This document shows, piece by piece, positions 1-13,449 of a stretch of 64,000 nt of DNA. Source of the stretch: Rhizophagus irregularis (taxonomy: Eukaryota; Glomeromycota; Glomeromycetes; Glomerales; Glomeraceae); NCBI RefSeq assembly GCF_026210795.1, contig NC_089440.1, positions 3,968,001 through 4,032,000 on the forward strand, written 5' to 3'. Below the pieces are notes generated by a model. The model ran no database searches. It had not been told where the DNA came from and worked only from the letters and a program-made list of their open reading frames with translations. Numbering within the stretch: the first letter of the stretch is position 1; the number at the start of each line of letters is the position of its first letter. A program made the position numbers and the translations under genes.

Positions 1-1680
1 GATTATGAACATGTACTAGTCAAAGGTGGGTATATTACGATAGATGAAATGTTGAACGCGAAATTTCTTAACAAAAGTATCAAGAGTTTGAAATAGTAAA
101 TATCTTGTATATAACGCAATTAACCAAAGAAAATAAGTTAAAGACATGGCAACAAATAACTAGAGAAGCAAGAAGAAGTAATAAAGGAGCAGTACCTAGA
201 TAGTATAGAGAACTAGAAGACGAAAATGATAAAAGATCAAGTAAGTAGAGAAGTAATCAATATTTATGAAATAAGTAAAAGTAAACATAAAGAACTAGAG
301 GGTATGTATAGATTACGAAAGATGGGATAAATATTTGATAAGAGAATAGAAATGAAATATTAAGAATAAATGAATGATTTGAATTAATAGATAGGATAGG
401 TAATGAAGAAAATATAGGAAAGAATTATATGAAAAATGGTTAAAGGTGGTGGATAATAATGAAAGTGTTTTAATATTTTATACATATGACTCGATTAGAG
501 AAGATATATCATAGGAGAGGTATAGGATGGTTAGAATAGAAGAAACAGGTAAGGTGTTAGATAAATTTAACGCAAAAATTAAAAATAAATGAGCATACTG
601 AACCTAGAGAGACAGCAGTAGTTATTGCGTTAGTAAATATCATGTCCATCGAACAGTAAAATTATAATAAAACCAGACTGTGAGAATATAGTAACGCGTA
701 CAAACTAATAAATAGTAAAGAAACGGATATATAGAAGAATATGTGTTGGATATATAAATTCATTAAAGATGGGAACATAATGTTAAATTTGAAAAAAATT
801 CAAGCATATATAAGAATCATGGGAATATAGATTGTACCGGAATTATAGATTAATAACGGAAAGCCCTAGAAAGTTTATGAATCAGGTTAATCAGTTCAAT
901 CATAAAGCGTAGTTTGTATGGCGAAAAATTACTATACAAGAAAATTGACAAGTTATAGAATAAAAAGTTTTCTGGACATACTGCCGACATTGGATCATTT
1001 AAATAAAAGACATCCAGACATATATAAAGACGTGACAAAGGCGCGTGTTGTATTAGATGTAAGAGAGTATTGGAAAACTGGAAACATATTTGGAATTGCA
1101 AAGAAACAAAAACACATTTAATATGTGTTTAGTGGAGCCTTTAAATAATATGGAACAAAAAATAAATGACGTGACAAGAAGATGCAAAATGGAACATTGG
1201 AAGATAAACTGGTGAAAATATTTAATCAAGAGTCAATGATTTATTTAACGCCAAATGAAACGATAAAAGGAATAATTAACAATATTCTTTATTTTAGGAT
1301 CACAAGGCAAAGAATTCAAAAACGTGGCCAAAGAATTGGTAAATTAAATAGTTTATAACGTAGAAAAGTGCATCTGTAAAGAGAGATGTGAAGAAATTAA
1401 TGAATGGGAAATTGCAAACAATATAACAAAAAAAGACAAGAGAGAGCCAGGTAAAGGCGAAGGAGAGAAGGAAGATAAAAAAGAAAATGTCAAATATAAG
1501 ATGTTTGACAGACTGAAGTCCTATTCAAAAAAAATATAAAAGGAAGGCGAATAATAAATCTCTAGACAATGCTCAGGTGTGGTCTAAAGTAGAAATAGGA
1601 GAATTTTGGATAAAGGATAAATATACGATATAATATTAGAAAAAAATTATACATTTGTATTCTAAAGTAACGACCCATAA
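1..1680 (+). mobile_element. Decayed, probably retroelement-derived sequence
   Basis: This purine-rich stretch reads as short coding-like fragments broken by stops on the plus strand. The longest open piece, 918-1121, contains LPTLDHLNKRHPDIYKD. This resembles the segment just before the zinc-finger-like end of reverse transcriptases in glomeromycotan non-LTR retroelements, recalled from family knowledge and not searched. No intact domain, catalytic motif or element boundary is visible. It could also be another type of decayed gene. Confidence 0.35.
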
Positions 1681-2782
1681 AAAAAATTGTAGCGGATTTT
1701 TTCACCAGGTTTACTCATGATCTGCGCACATGATCCGGACGGTAATTCGAAATATTTTTTTAAAAAATTGTTAACACGTCATATCAACAACAAAATAAGG
1801 CTTGTAGCGTATTATTAGAGAAATCACGAAATAAACCAAATTGTCATCTATGGTTTAAAATATTTGGCCGAATTTTAAATTATTGGAAAAAATGAATGAT
1901 GATATTATAGCACTAAAAAAATCGCCAAACTACACCAAGAACTTGGAGAGATTTAAACCGTATTGGTAGCATGTTTAATAATATTTATAATGTATAAGAA
2001 CAAAAATTAAATCAAGTTAATAATTATAATTAAATACGCAATCTATTATAGAGAAAGTAAGTTAATGTAGTATTAAGTTTTTAATAGTTTTTTGCCGTTT
2101 GAAGAAGTACATACAAATTGTTTTACGATCGAAATATAATCACCAAAAATAATTTAATACAAAAAATATTTTTTTAGTTAACAGACCAAAAATTTTCCAG
2201 TTTAATTATATAACTTACTTACATTTGTTTTATATAATTTTTATTCTAGGATATCGTATAAATTTAGTTAATAAAAATTTGTATTTCTATACTTTTATAG
2301 GTAATAATAGCTAGTTAGTTTTTTAATCAAATAATTTCATCAACAATGGTAATGCTGGATCGTTGTTCTAAAGTTCTAGAATCATGGGAATTATTTTTAT
2401 TTTGCAAAAAAATAATTTATCCATCAACTTAAGTACAGGATTAATATGGTCGAAGAATATTAAACCGAGTAACTAACTATATTTTCATGTATATAACAAA
2501 CAATTCGTCTCACTTAATATAGAGAACAAAATAGGTAGGGACGATACGATGGAGGATTTATTCTTCTTTGATCCAATAAAATCGTACGATTTACAACTTC
2601 CGCTCTTTATATTGTATAATAGAATTTTTTAAATTTTATATTTTATAGATTTTTTTGCATTTAAGAAAATTTGTTAAAGTAATATAATAATTAAGTGATG
2701 AAAATAAAAAAAATGAATTTATAAAAAATGAAGTAATATACGTATAATAAATCAAAAAATTTAAAAAATATACTAATAAGGC
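1681..2782. other. AT-rich intergenic sequence, partly shared kinase 3' flank
   Basis: No gene seen. The part from about 2530 to 2700, read on the minus strand, resembles the 3' flanks of the kinase genes ending at 23292 and 26741: an A-rich block followed by a sequence like TACGATTTTATTGGATCAA. The duplication unit therefore extends past the coding region. Confidence 0.5.
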
Positions 2783-4627
2783 TCATTCATCATCTTGATT
2801 GAGATCTATTTAAAAAAAAATTATTAAATTAAATTAACATAATTCATATATTTTAAAAACAATTGAAATAAATATCGCACCTAATTCACTTAATTCACAA
2901 TCCAAGCGTTCAGAAACTATAATAAATAAAAATCCATTAATATAATAATAATTATAATAATCTTTAATAATGCGAAGTATATACTCACTTGGATTTACTG
3001 ATGATGAAATAGGTTCTATTAAAAAATAAATAAATAAATAAATTATGAATTATATAATTATGTTAAACTTTTTAAATGTTAAATTACCTTGAAATGAAGA
3101 TAAATAATCAATTGAATTTACTGGTTCTGGAAGATTTTTAAAATTTAAAAGTCTGCTAGTGTAAATTGCTTGTGGGTGGTTTTGAAGATTTTTAGATTCA
3201 TTTTCATTTGTTATGTTTTTTGATTTATTTTCTTTAATTTTTTCACATTCTTTTATTTGAGAATAAATTTCACCATCTTTAACATTAATTTCACCTACAT
3301 ATTCTCTTAATATTTGAAACAATTCTTTAGCTGTTGGTCTATTTTCTGCTTTAGCGTCCCAACACTTAATAATCAAATCTGCAATTAATTTTGGTGTATC
3401 TTCAGAAATTTTTGGTCTAAATCCTTTGCATATCTTAACAGCCAAATTATTATCATGAGAAATATCATTATAAGGAATTTCTTCTGACATAAGTTCATTC
3501 ATTATTATTCCAAATGAGTAAATATCTGCTGCTTTTGTATATTTATATCCACATAAAACTTCCGGTGCCATATAAGGTATTACTCCATAAATTCCTTTTC
3601 GCTCATTATCATCTGCTGGTTGACACATTCCTAAATCACTAATTGCTGGGAGTTCATCATCAACTAATACATTGCCTGAATGAAAATCTTTATGAACTTT
3701 TCCATCATCGTGAATAGTTGAAAGTCCATCCATGATCCATAATAAATATCTAATTTTATTCCCATATTCTAAATCATTCATTAAATTATTTCTCAAATTT
3801 CCACTCTCATAATACTGTAAAACCATCATATAATTATGGGTGTCTGGATCTTTAGTTATTCCATAACAAATAACAGTATGTATACAATAAAAATGACCTG
3901 AAATATAATATTTAATCTAACAATATTAAGAAGAGAAATTTTGTTTATAAATATGTATTGAAACATGAATATTAATTATTTAATTTTAAAGCAATATTTA
4001 ATTGATTACCTCATTTAAGAAGTCATTACTTATATTAAATGAATTGTCTAAACTTTTTAATGCAACTTTTACATTTGAATTTCGTTCCCATTCTTGATTT
4101 TCAATATTCCAACACATAATATATCCTTCGGGCCACTCAGCCGAATAAATTTTACCGAAACCACCTCTAGTAATATAAGTAACATTTTCAAATTTTTCAA
4201 AAGGTATCCATTCAAAAATGCAAAGAACTAATCTGTGATTGTTGTATCAATTCATCAATATTTTCATTTCCACTAGTCCAATTTTTAAAATTTTCTTTAA
4301 ATCTTTTAGCATTACAAGATTGACACCAATGATCTCCTGTACCTGGTTCATTACATTATCCACATACTCCGTAAACTTCTTTTCTTTTTTCTAAATCCAT
4401 AATATTTACTTTTTTAAAAATGAAACTAGTTTCATCTGATTCAGTAGAAAAAATCGTAGCATGGAACTATCAAAATAAACGGTTAAAAAAAATTTTGATA
4501 TAAATTCGTATTGTTTAAAATATAATAATTTTACCTGATATTCACTTTCAACACTTTTCCATAAATTTTTAGCACCAATTTTAGAATTATTTTCTATTAT
4601 ATTTGTATTTTGCTTAGACGTATCCAT
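2783..4627 (-). pseudogene. K1: kinase of the expanded family, broken
   Basis: The full six-exon layout of the family can be followed: exon 1 4627-4535, exon 2 starting near 4482 and ending at 4010, exon 3 3916-3088, then the small tail exons down to a stop at 2783. The catalytic exon is open and carries HKDFHSGN, SDLG and YMAPE. Exon 2 is damaged in two places. The glutamate codon between the two cysteines of the first zinc-ribbon CxxC is TAA (about 4358). About 11 bp are missing near 4218, which shifts the frame just before the LEWIPFEKFE segment. A full-length product is not expected. An internal start at the MMVL methionines (3829) would give only the C-terminal part of the kinase fold, without the nucleotide-binding loop and lysine. 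Its upstream region matches that of the gene at 21412, in inverted orientation. Confidence 0.8.
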
Positions 4628-4851
4628 TTATAGATAATTAAAAAATAACGATTATTGTTTTAATGATTATTTTGTTTTAGCGAATATACTTAATTGCAAG
4701 TTTTATATAATATAATAAAATTTTTGTAAAAAGAAAAAAAAGAAAGCAATTTAGAATGAAGCAAAAAAAATTAAAAAATAGGGGCAAAGAAAAGGTGCGT
4801 GTTACGAAAATATTCATTTAAATTCCCGTCGAATGAATCTTTTTGTGCTAT

Positions 4852-4880
4852 GTTATGACCTCATGACTAAAGGTTTCCTT
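4852..4880 (-). promoter_or_regulatory. Shared upstream box of kinase K1
   Basis: Read on the minus strand, the sequence is close to CTTTAGTCATGAGGTCATA and lies about 225-250 bp before the ATG at 4627. Near-identical copies occur at similar distances before the kinases starting at 21412, 24851, 46015, 49782 and 55230. Function is inferred from conservation alone. Confidence 0.5.
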
Positions 4881-5657
4881 TTTTGGTTGCAAATTTCTTG
4901 AACCACGTGAAAATTTGTTAATTCATAAATTTCATACCAAATGGTACCGGTAAATTCCTATAATTGATAAGTTATTAAGTCGCAAAGTGATAAGGTTAAC
5001 TAAAATAAAATAATAATATTCATATATTCGGGTATCAGCTATAATGATACAGTAAATTTAACATGGTTATTAAGCCTTCTAAGAAACTTCCACAAAATTT
5101 GAGTATTAGAAGTATATAATTTTCTGTGAACCTTTTTTACTAATCAAATGTAATTAAGTCAAACTAGGCATACTCTAGTGAGTCTATTACTGTCACAAAA
5201 AAATTCTTGCAAATTACCAAACAGACTTTTGATCTCAGAAGTGATATACAGTATAAATTAATTCTCTTTCTAATTATTCTTCTCATCTCATCTAGGCACA
5301 TAATCTAAAAGAGAATAGTCATGGTTAAATTATAATAGTCAGGTTATCTTATCCACGATTGAGAATACAGTATCTTCAATTGTCAAAAATATACGGGTAT
5401 CATAATTGAAAAGTCTGAATGTGGACCATAGCGTCGAGAATACCGATTATACTAGATAATGTACGTATAATAACCTTGCATTAATGAATGTTTCAATGTT
5501 CTATTTTATGCTGATCATATTTATGCCCAAACTCTGATTGTAAATGTAAACAAAGCTTAACCTTTTTTCCTAGTAAATATGTTTTGGATTCTGCTTTACA
5601 AATGTTGTTTTGGTTATATGATCATATTTCGAATTGGACTTGCACCCGTATATAAGT

Positions 5658-6188
5658 AGGACCCAGAAATATATATACAGGGTAGGGTACACAGATGCGT
5701 CGCCATCATAGTGGAATTAGACGGAGTAAAGTTTTGATTTGCGTACAATTTTAGAATTTTTCATCTATAGTTAGGTCATCAAGATTGCGTATTTTTTATC
5801 AAAATTTTTATATGTAAAAAATTAGTTTGCGTATTTTTGACCTAAATTTGGCTAATCTTATATATATAATATATTTACTGTACGTACTTATTTAATTAAC
5901 CGAATTGTAAGAAATTTCTAAGGGTTAAAAAGTGAAATTTTAGAAAAATATTATTAAAAAAATGGTAAATTCTATTTTTTCACATTAGTATTTTGTTTTA
6001 TAAATAATATAGAAGCCATGATAAAATAATTAATAACTTAATGTCTGAAATTTTATTTGCGTATTTTTGCAGGATTTTCAATATCAGGTGTCAATTATGC
6101 GTACTACTCATATAAAAAGTCTCTGCGTACAGCTCATAGTAAAAAAATTTTTCGCCACCTGACCCCCATATATATATTTCTGGGTCCT
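5658..6188. mobile_element. Non-autonomous DNA transposon, hAT-like
   Basis: The 531-bp element begins AGGACCCAGAAATATATATA and ends with its near-perfect inverted complement. It is flanked on both sides by the 8-bp direct repeat atataagt (5650-5657 and 6189-6196). An 8-bp target duplication is typical of hAT elements. The interior has no ORF but repeats a TGCGTATTTTTG-like word several times. Confidence 0.75.
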
Positions 6189-7333
6189 ATATAAGTCACA
6201 ATTCATGATCAAACGTTAAGAGTTCTCTGCATTGTGATCGACTCAGCTCGTGAACCTGTGATTGTATGTTGTTGTAAAACAAAAAGAAAAGAACAAAAGG
6301 ATCATAATAAAAAATTATATATATATACAACTAATGGTCTATTCATATTAAGTTCATAGGGTAGATCTTTTTATTTTTTTTATTTTAAAAATATAGACAA
6401 TCATAGGGTAGATCAAAAAACGGGGTCTGGTCAAAAGAAACGAAAACGTAATGGTCACGTGCATGCTTATCGCGGACATTTGCGTTACACCTGCTTTCTT
6501 TATTCTTTCAAGCGGTAGCGCTTTATGTAATAAAATACGATCTGGCGAGGTAATAGATATATATTTCGCAGTTCCGGTAAAAAAAAATTAATAAATCAGA
6601 AACAAGTCCGGAAATTTTCCTTTTTTTCTGGATTCATTTGCATTTTGCCAACTCTCTAAAAATACGATTTATTAAACGTCAAACAACTTAAATCCCAAAA
6701 TTTGATGATAACTTGACGATAAGATATATTGATTAAGGGAAAACTTGATCATGAAAGATAAAACTAAAACGTGAAATCTTAGAATCTGAAAAAAGTAAAG
6801 AATTACCAGCTATTACCATTTTACCATTTACTATTAGTTATTGTATATGTTCTATGTAAGCACTGGACATTTTCACGTATGTTATTGATCACTTTATAAT
6901 AGTGATACACAAATTTTGGTCACTTTATAATTGGTGATATACAAATTTTTTGATCACTTTATTATAAAATAATAAATAAGATACACAAAAAAGGTCTCAG
7001 TTGATTACGTCATACATATCCAATAACTTTATTATCAGTCATAACTGATTTACACTAGGCCAGTTCATAATTGTTCGATCGGCTTTTTTGGTCGGGTTAC
7101 ATTAATCTTCAATTTTGCGTTGATTGATTAAGCAACCAATAGTTATGGTTTTGTTTATTTTTGTCAGTATTTTTGTCTACATATTTACAAACAAATTTAT
7201 TGGCCACAAATTTTAGTGTAACCGACCAAATATCCCGTTCAATCAATTATCTGTTATGCCTACTACTCTATCATGTGGCCGAAGGCCACATGATATACAT
7301 AGAAATCCTAGTGGTAAATCAGTAGTAATAATA
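6189..7333. other. Intergenic, small repeats only
   Basis: No gene seen. Between 6887 and 6985 a word like GATCACTTTATAATAGTGAT is repeated about three times at roughly 30-bp spacing. At 7269-7295 there is a perfect 12-bp-arm hairpin with a GAA loop (arm TATCATGTGGCC). Confidence 0.5.
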
Positions 7334-7524
7334 TACCGTATATCACGGGCCATAGTACCCCCTCTTTTTTTATAAACAATCTAATTTACACAGGCGACAC
7401 ATTTAAATATTTTTTTGAACATACTACAAGTTTTTAAAACCCTTCATTTATAATAAAAAATTTCGTAAACCCCTGGGTACAGTGACAATCGACCCCAAAA
7501 TACTCGGGGGTATGATATACGGTA
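7334..7524. mobile_element. Short inverted-repeat element (MITE-like)
   Basis: The termini TACCGTATATCA and TGATATACGGTA are exact inverted complements 191 bp apart. No ORF lies inside. The target-site duplication is unclear because both flanks are simple AT, so the superfamily is not assigned. Confidence 0.5.
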
Positions 7525-8787
7525 ATATTTTCAATATATGATATTTTTTAATTATTGCTTTTATGAGGTCATTAATTTTAGTATTTTTTAAAAGAAAAAA
7601 ATTTGGTTAAAATTAATTATCTAATACTTTGTGTGATAATCAATTGTTTTATATACATTCTTTTATAGTCGGTAATTAATTTCTAAAATTTTTTAAAAGA
7701 GGAAACGAGTTAAATGGATCAGAGGATCAATCATTTCTGTCCGATTATTTTGATCGACAATATGGAGCTCAAAAGTCTCAAACATGGTAATCTCAAAGAA
7801 GTGACCAGACTATTATAATCGATCACCCTATGGAAGGACAAATAATAAAAAATTCATTTTTAGTACAGAATTTAAATAGTGATCGGATAATGAAATTTTT
7901 AACGAATATATAAATAGAAAATATCATACCTAATCGTAGTAGAAGATTATGATTATGTTTTTATAAAAAATGATTTCTAATAAAATATTAACTAAGTATA
8001 GCGGGACGATTAAACAAAATAAGTAAATGGCGTTCAGATAATGCACTATATAACATTTTTGGCCGGAATTTTGATAATTGTCGGTCATTACCGTAAATTG
8101 ATAAATTTCATCCTTTATTTGGAAATTGTTTGAACACCCAAATCCGATGAACTAGTTCGACTGATTGGATATTTCATATTATATATTTATTAAAAATAAT
8201 TATAATGCCATGTATCACAATACGAAAAAACATGTAGTACCACAGGTACCACGCGTTTTTCTTATTAGCACGCGCAAATCATTAACAATTTAAAACGGAA
8301 AAAGTTGCATTATTTGGTTATTTTTAATTTTAAATTTTAATTTTTTTTGTTTCTACTTAGCAAAAAAAAAAAAAGTATTTTATTTAAGAAGCCTTTTATT
8401 CATTTTTTTTTTAACAATAAAAGAATTTATAAATCATTCTATTCTTTAATCATTCTATTTAGAAAATATTTTTTATTTATTTATTTTTTTTTTTCTTGGA
8501 TAGAAAAAAAATAAACTTATATTTTAAAAAGTTTAATCGACGATTCATAAAAAAAAAAAAATAATTTTTTTTTTTTTATTGTTATTTTTACCGACATACG
8601 AAACTTTACTTGTTAAATTTTAACATTCAAATATTTATAATGAACCGAATTAAATAACATTTTTTGAGAAAAAGGGAAAAATAGCATTTCAAAAAAAGTA
8701 AATCTGTATATTTAGCTATTTTATTATTTTATTATTATATAAGAGAGAGAGAGAAATAAAAAAAGTAGTAGAGAATAAAAAAAAAAA
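7525..8787. other. Intergenic; upstream region of the SH3 gene
   Basis: No gene seen. From about 8330 to 8780 the sequence becomes homopolymer-rich, with long A and T runs and a short GA tract at 8741-8755. The SH3 gene's ATG follows directly, so this is its likely promoter and 5' leader. Confidence 0.5.
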
Positions 8788-9652
8788 ATGTTAAGACAAC
8801 ATAATCTTTCAATTGATACAGAAGCTGCAGCAAAAGGTCAAAGAATTAATAAATCATCAATACAAAAAAATCGGAATAATGATACGGATTCTGATGATAA
8901 TTCTTTAGAAGGGAATGATATTAATAATAATATTGATAGTGAAGAAGATGATGAATTAACTTCTTCACCTTCAATACCTGATGAAGATATTGATTTTGAT
9001 TTAGTATACGCTTTACATACTTTTCAAGCTACTGTTGAAGGTCAAGCTAGTGTTGAAAAAGGTGATTCTTTAACTTTATTGGATGATTCAAATAGTTATT
9101 GGTGGTTGGTTAAAGTTTTAAAAAATGATGAAGTTGGTTATATACCTGCCGAAAATATTGAGGTGAATTTTTAAATTTAATTAAATTTGATTAAATTTTT
9201 TTTTTTGTTTTGTTTTGTTTTTCGAGCGATCATAATTAATATATTTATATATATATTTTTTTAGACTCCATATGAGAGATTGGCGAGATTAAATAAACAT
9301 CGTAATGTTAACGTGAGATTTTATTGATTTTATTTAATCGGATCATATTTGGTCTTTTTTTTCTTTTATTTACTAAAAAATTTTTTTTTATTTTTTATTT
9401 TTTTAAAAAAAAAGTTATCCTCTTCGGTAAATAATAGAGAAGAAGACTTGAATCAAAAGCCACCAAATGATTCTAAAGGTGTTAAATTTACTTCACCAGT
9501 ATATGTTGTGGCAGAAGAAGATGATTATTATGATGAAGAATTTGATGAATATTTTGAGGATGATGATGTTGAAGATCTTGATTATGAAGAAGAGGAACGA
9601 GAAGAACGAGATGTTGATAATAATAGAACTTTAGTGGAACATTATGAGGAAG

Positions 9653-9685
<33 letters not shown>

Positions 9686-12600
9686 TAGAAATTGTTGATG
9701 AACCAGAAGAAATTGCAAGTCCAAATAATCAAGATAAAGACACTTCAAGTGCTTCAATTACTGATCAAGCAAGTTTAATAACTACTACTACAACTCAATT
9801 AGTAGAAGACCAAATGCAAAATAATATAGATAATAAAGTGGAATTTGATGCCAATACTCAACAAATGTATCAGCAGCAATCAATTCAAAATATAAATGAT
9901 ACTCAAAATATAAACGATATTCGAAATATAAGCAACGTTCAAAATATAAACGATATTCAAAATATAAGCAACGTTCAAAATATAAACAACGTTCAAAATA
10001 TGAGCAACGTTCAAAATATAAGTAACGTTCAAAATATAAACAACGTTCAAAATATAAATAATAATAATGATATTCAAAATATGAATGATAAACAAAGTCT
10101 TGATATGTCTCTTCGACAATCTAGTGAAGAACCGAGTCTATTTCAACGTCAAATACAAAATAGAAAACCAACTGGTCCGATAATTCAAGAAACTGGTGCT
10201 CCAATACCTCCACCTAGTGTTGAATTCCCCCCAGAAATTGATGACGTAACTGAGACCATCAAAATAAATTTGACTCCTCAATTAGGTAGTGACTTTATGG
10301 ATTTCTCTGATGATGATGATGAAGGCGGTTTTAAACGAAAACAAGGCACTGCTGCTACAAACCTCGAAGAATATAACAGAATAGCTGAAGTTGCAGAGAT
10401 AAAGAAACCAAAGAAAGATGAAAAGAAGAAAGAAAAAGGTTTTATGAAGAATCTCTTTAGTAGGAAAAAAAAGAGAAAGGATGAAGAACCTGTTAAATCT
10501 CCTCCAACTTCTCAATCTAATGTTAAATCTGGTAAACAAAATCAACCTCAATCACAACAATTATATCAACCTAGATTAGATTCTATCCAACCTCAAACAG
10601 CTCAAGTACGTGTGCAATCCCGCCCTCAACAACCGTCATTGTATGGACAACCATCTATTCAACAACAAAATTCTCAACAACAACAACCTAATCAGGGAAG
10701 TGTACGGGAACAACTACAAAAACAACAGCAACAGCAATTGCAACAAAAGCAGCAGCAACAACAGCAACAGCAATTGCAACAAAAACAGCAGCAACAACAG
10801 CAGCAGCAATTGCAACAACAACAACAACAGCAACAGCAACAACAGCAACAACAGCAGCAGCAATTGCAACAACAACAGCAGCAACAACAGCAACAGCAAT
10901 TGCTGCAACAACAACAGCAACAACAGCAACTACAACAGCAGCAACAGCAGCAGCAGCAACAACAACAACAACAGCATCAGCAATTTCAACAACCAAGAAA
11001 AGATCAAATACAACAAGGTAGCGGTAATGTTCGACCCGCACAGGTTCAACAAAATAAGAAAATCCCATCGCCTATACGAGTTCAACAATATACTCAATCT
11101 GAAAACTCGGTACAAACACCTGCAACTCCCGCAACACCTGCTACTCCACTGTATAATGTTCTTCGAGTTTTTGCAGGACAAAATATTCAATCAGATGTGG
11201 ATTTCAAGATTGTATTATTAAGTCAAACAACAACAGCTTCCGCGCTTATCAAACAAGCGTTAACTCGATTCAAATTAGATAGTGAAGAAAACTGGGATGA
11301 TTATTATATTACAATTAAAGAAGTTGACGGAGGTTGGTGTCTATATAATGTTTATATTTTCATTGTGATAAAATTATATTTGTTAAATTTTTTTTTTTTT
11401 TTTCAGAAATTGCTCACTTAATGCCTCACGATCATCCTCTTGAAATATTCAAAACTCTAACTTCCTCATATACGGTTCCATTACCAACTGTTAGAAGAAG
11501 TTCCATCTCGTCAGTTTCTTCAACACTTTCAAATATTTCTACTCATGCGACAATAAAAAATCTGGGACTACATGATGATAAAAATAGTGTCACTTTCTAT
11601 TTGAATAAAAAAACAAAGAGAAATAGTCGATCTAGCGAAAAGAAATTGCGTATCCGTGTTTTAATATACGCAGATGATTTACCCACTAATTTGCGCTCCA
11701 AAGGACCAACAATTCCAAGAACTTCTATGTCTGTGCCAAAACATCTTGCTGAAAAAGCTGCTCGGAGACGTTCAAGAGAAGAAGCAAAACCCAAAGAGAA
11801 AACTATGGTCGTGCCAGGGATTGCTACTGTTAGTAATGTTATAGAAAAAGCAATGGAAAAGTTCGGAATTCTTGATGGTATTGTTGATGATGGTGAACGA
11901 ATATTAGATGATGATGAAGGAAACCCTCGTTATAGGCTTATGGTTATCGTTGATGGTGAAGGTAATTAAATATTTAATTAAATTGGTTTTGTTTTATTTA
12001 AATGATATGGATATTAATTTAATTTATTTTCCTATTAAAACATTCTATCAGAAAAATTATTGGATCCCGGAATAAATTTAGTTTCAGTATATCCTTCACC
12101 ACCAAATCTTTACCATTTATCAATTGAATCTTTTGATTCAAGTTCATCGCTAACATTGGATTATCGTCCTGATGAACCTATATTTGTTTTACGACTTTTA
12201 CGACCTGAAGATCGGCAACAACGCTCTATGCCATCAGCTTCTGAAATAAATCGTATCACACGAGAAATGAAACTAAATTCTCCAACAACACAGGGTTCGA
12301 ATTCTAACAAAGAAAATAATGAATTCCTATCCAAGAAACAATTAATAGAGCAACAGCGTAAATATAGTCGAGCTAAACAAAAATCGATCATTTCTGCACG
12401 AAAAAATGCAGAAGGAGTGGACATTCTCACAAGAATTGGATCTATTAGAAGTTCTAGAATATTCGGATCAAAAATACGATATTCTTTTATTCCAGCTGAA
12501 GGTGGAGAGATTGATATTAGTGATATTATTGAAGATATTTGGGGTGATGATGAAGTACTAGGTGTGATAGCTGATGAATCAGAATCTACCAAGGAACCAT

Positions 12601-13449
12601 CACCAAGTTCATCTACAGAAGATTCTAATGAAAATGGACTTTCTCCTGGTACACCTTCATTCATTAATAAAAAGGAACAATATAGAAGAAGCACACAAAA
12701 CGTGGATATTTTAGAAAAGATGGTTAATGATAATAATTCTGAGTCAATGGAAGATAGAATAGAACGTGTATTAAATAAGGTTAGGAAAGGTTATTATGGT
12801 ACTGGTGCAATTAAAAACCGTCAAAATCAAACAAATAAGCATAAAAACGTAACAAATTCTAACGAATTTACTTCCAAGGATAAAAATGAACTTCAATCAG
12901 TTAGGAACAATGAATCAAAAAGTGAATCTGTAGATTTAGTATCTGAATCTACTGAACAAATTAGTGATCTACCATCAAGAACAATAGTAACTAAAACAAA
13001 GAAAAGATCACCTTCTGCAGCATCAGCTAGTTCAGTGAATTCCATAAATACGACGGAATCTTCTACACCAACACGAAAAAGAAGACCGTCTTCTATATCA
13101 TCATCATCAACAGAAAATGATTGGATATTAACAGATGATTTTGGTTTACAAGAACTATTAGTTTTAGTAAGATCAGGTGTTAATATGTTAGAATTAAAAG
13201 AAAGACGTAGGAGCGGGTGGCACTTGAACGATGATCCAGAAAAGATTTTAGAACAAATTAAACCCACAGAAATTTTAGATGAAATTAAAGCTGTATTTTC
13301 AAATGTTAATGAAGAACTCGATAAATTAGAACAGGTAAATTTTATAAAGAAATCACTTTATTTAAAATTTTATTATTGTATTAATAATTTATTTTTCTTT
13401 TTTCTAGGAACTGGATCAAATAATGGATGATGCTGTTAGAGCTTTTTAA
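8788..13449 (+). CDS. SH3 and Ras-association-like scaffold protein, polyQ-rich
   Basis: Six exons join in frame: 8788-9162, 9265-9312, 9415-11332, 11407-11961, 12052-13334 and 13408-13449, giving about 1406 residues. An acidic N-terminus leads into an SH3 domain at about residues 70-125 (ALHTFQATVEG, then YWWLVKV and GYIPAENIE). Next comes the conserved TPYERLARLNKHRNV extension made by exons 1 and 2. Then follow an acidic stretch, a 6-residue NVQNIN-type repeat (about 300-364), a basic patch and a glutamine tract (about 575-662). A ubiquitin-fold, Ras-association-like domain spans about 720-800 (FKIVLLSQTTTASALIKQAL). A second fold of similar type may span about 860-1015. The C-terminus is helical and charged. 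SH3 plus RA-like domains suggest a cytoplasmic scaffold in cell polarity or small-GTPase signalling. I recognise the family as fungal but cannot name the gene. Confidence 0.85.
9889..10080 (+). repeat. 18-bp coding minisatellite (NVQNIN repeat)
   Basis: About ten tandem 18-bp units of the form gttcaaaatataaacaac encode a six-residue repeat (N-V-Q-N-I-N/S/D) inside exon 3 of the SH3 gene. Units differ by single substitutions, so the array expanded some time ago and has drifted. Confidence 0.85.
10713..10975 (+). repeat. CAA/CAG polyglutamine tract
   Basis: A nearly pure mix of CAA and CAG codons encodes about 88 residues, almost all glutamine with occasional leucine and lysine. The tract lies in frame within exon 3 of the SH3 gene. 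Mixed codons make it less slippage-prone than pure CAG, but its length probably varies between isolates. Open frames on the opposite strand here are shadows of this tract. Confidence 0.95.

Noticed and set aside
3050-3829. Stand-alone kinase starting at MMVL
   Set aside because: It is the catalytic exon of a six-exon gene; the same exon in the paralogues joins upstream exons that carry the nucleotide-binding lobe.
9349-9414. Hydrophobic N-terminus before exon 3 of the SH3 gene (possible signal anchor)
   Set aside because: It is intron sequence. A GT donor at 9313 and an AG acceptor at 9413-9414 join exons 2 and 3 in frame.
10688-11221. Open frames in other frames and on the minus strand rich in Leu, Val, Ala, Asn or Ser
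   Set aside because: They are translations of the CAA/CAG tract in the wrong frame, not genes.
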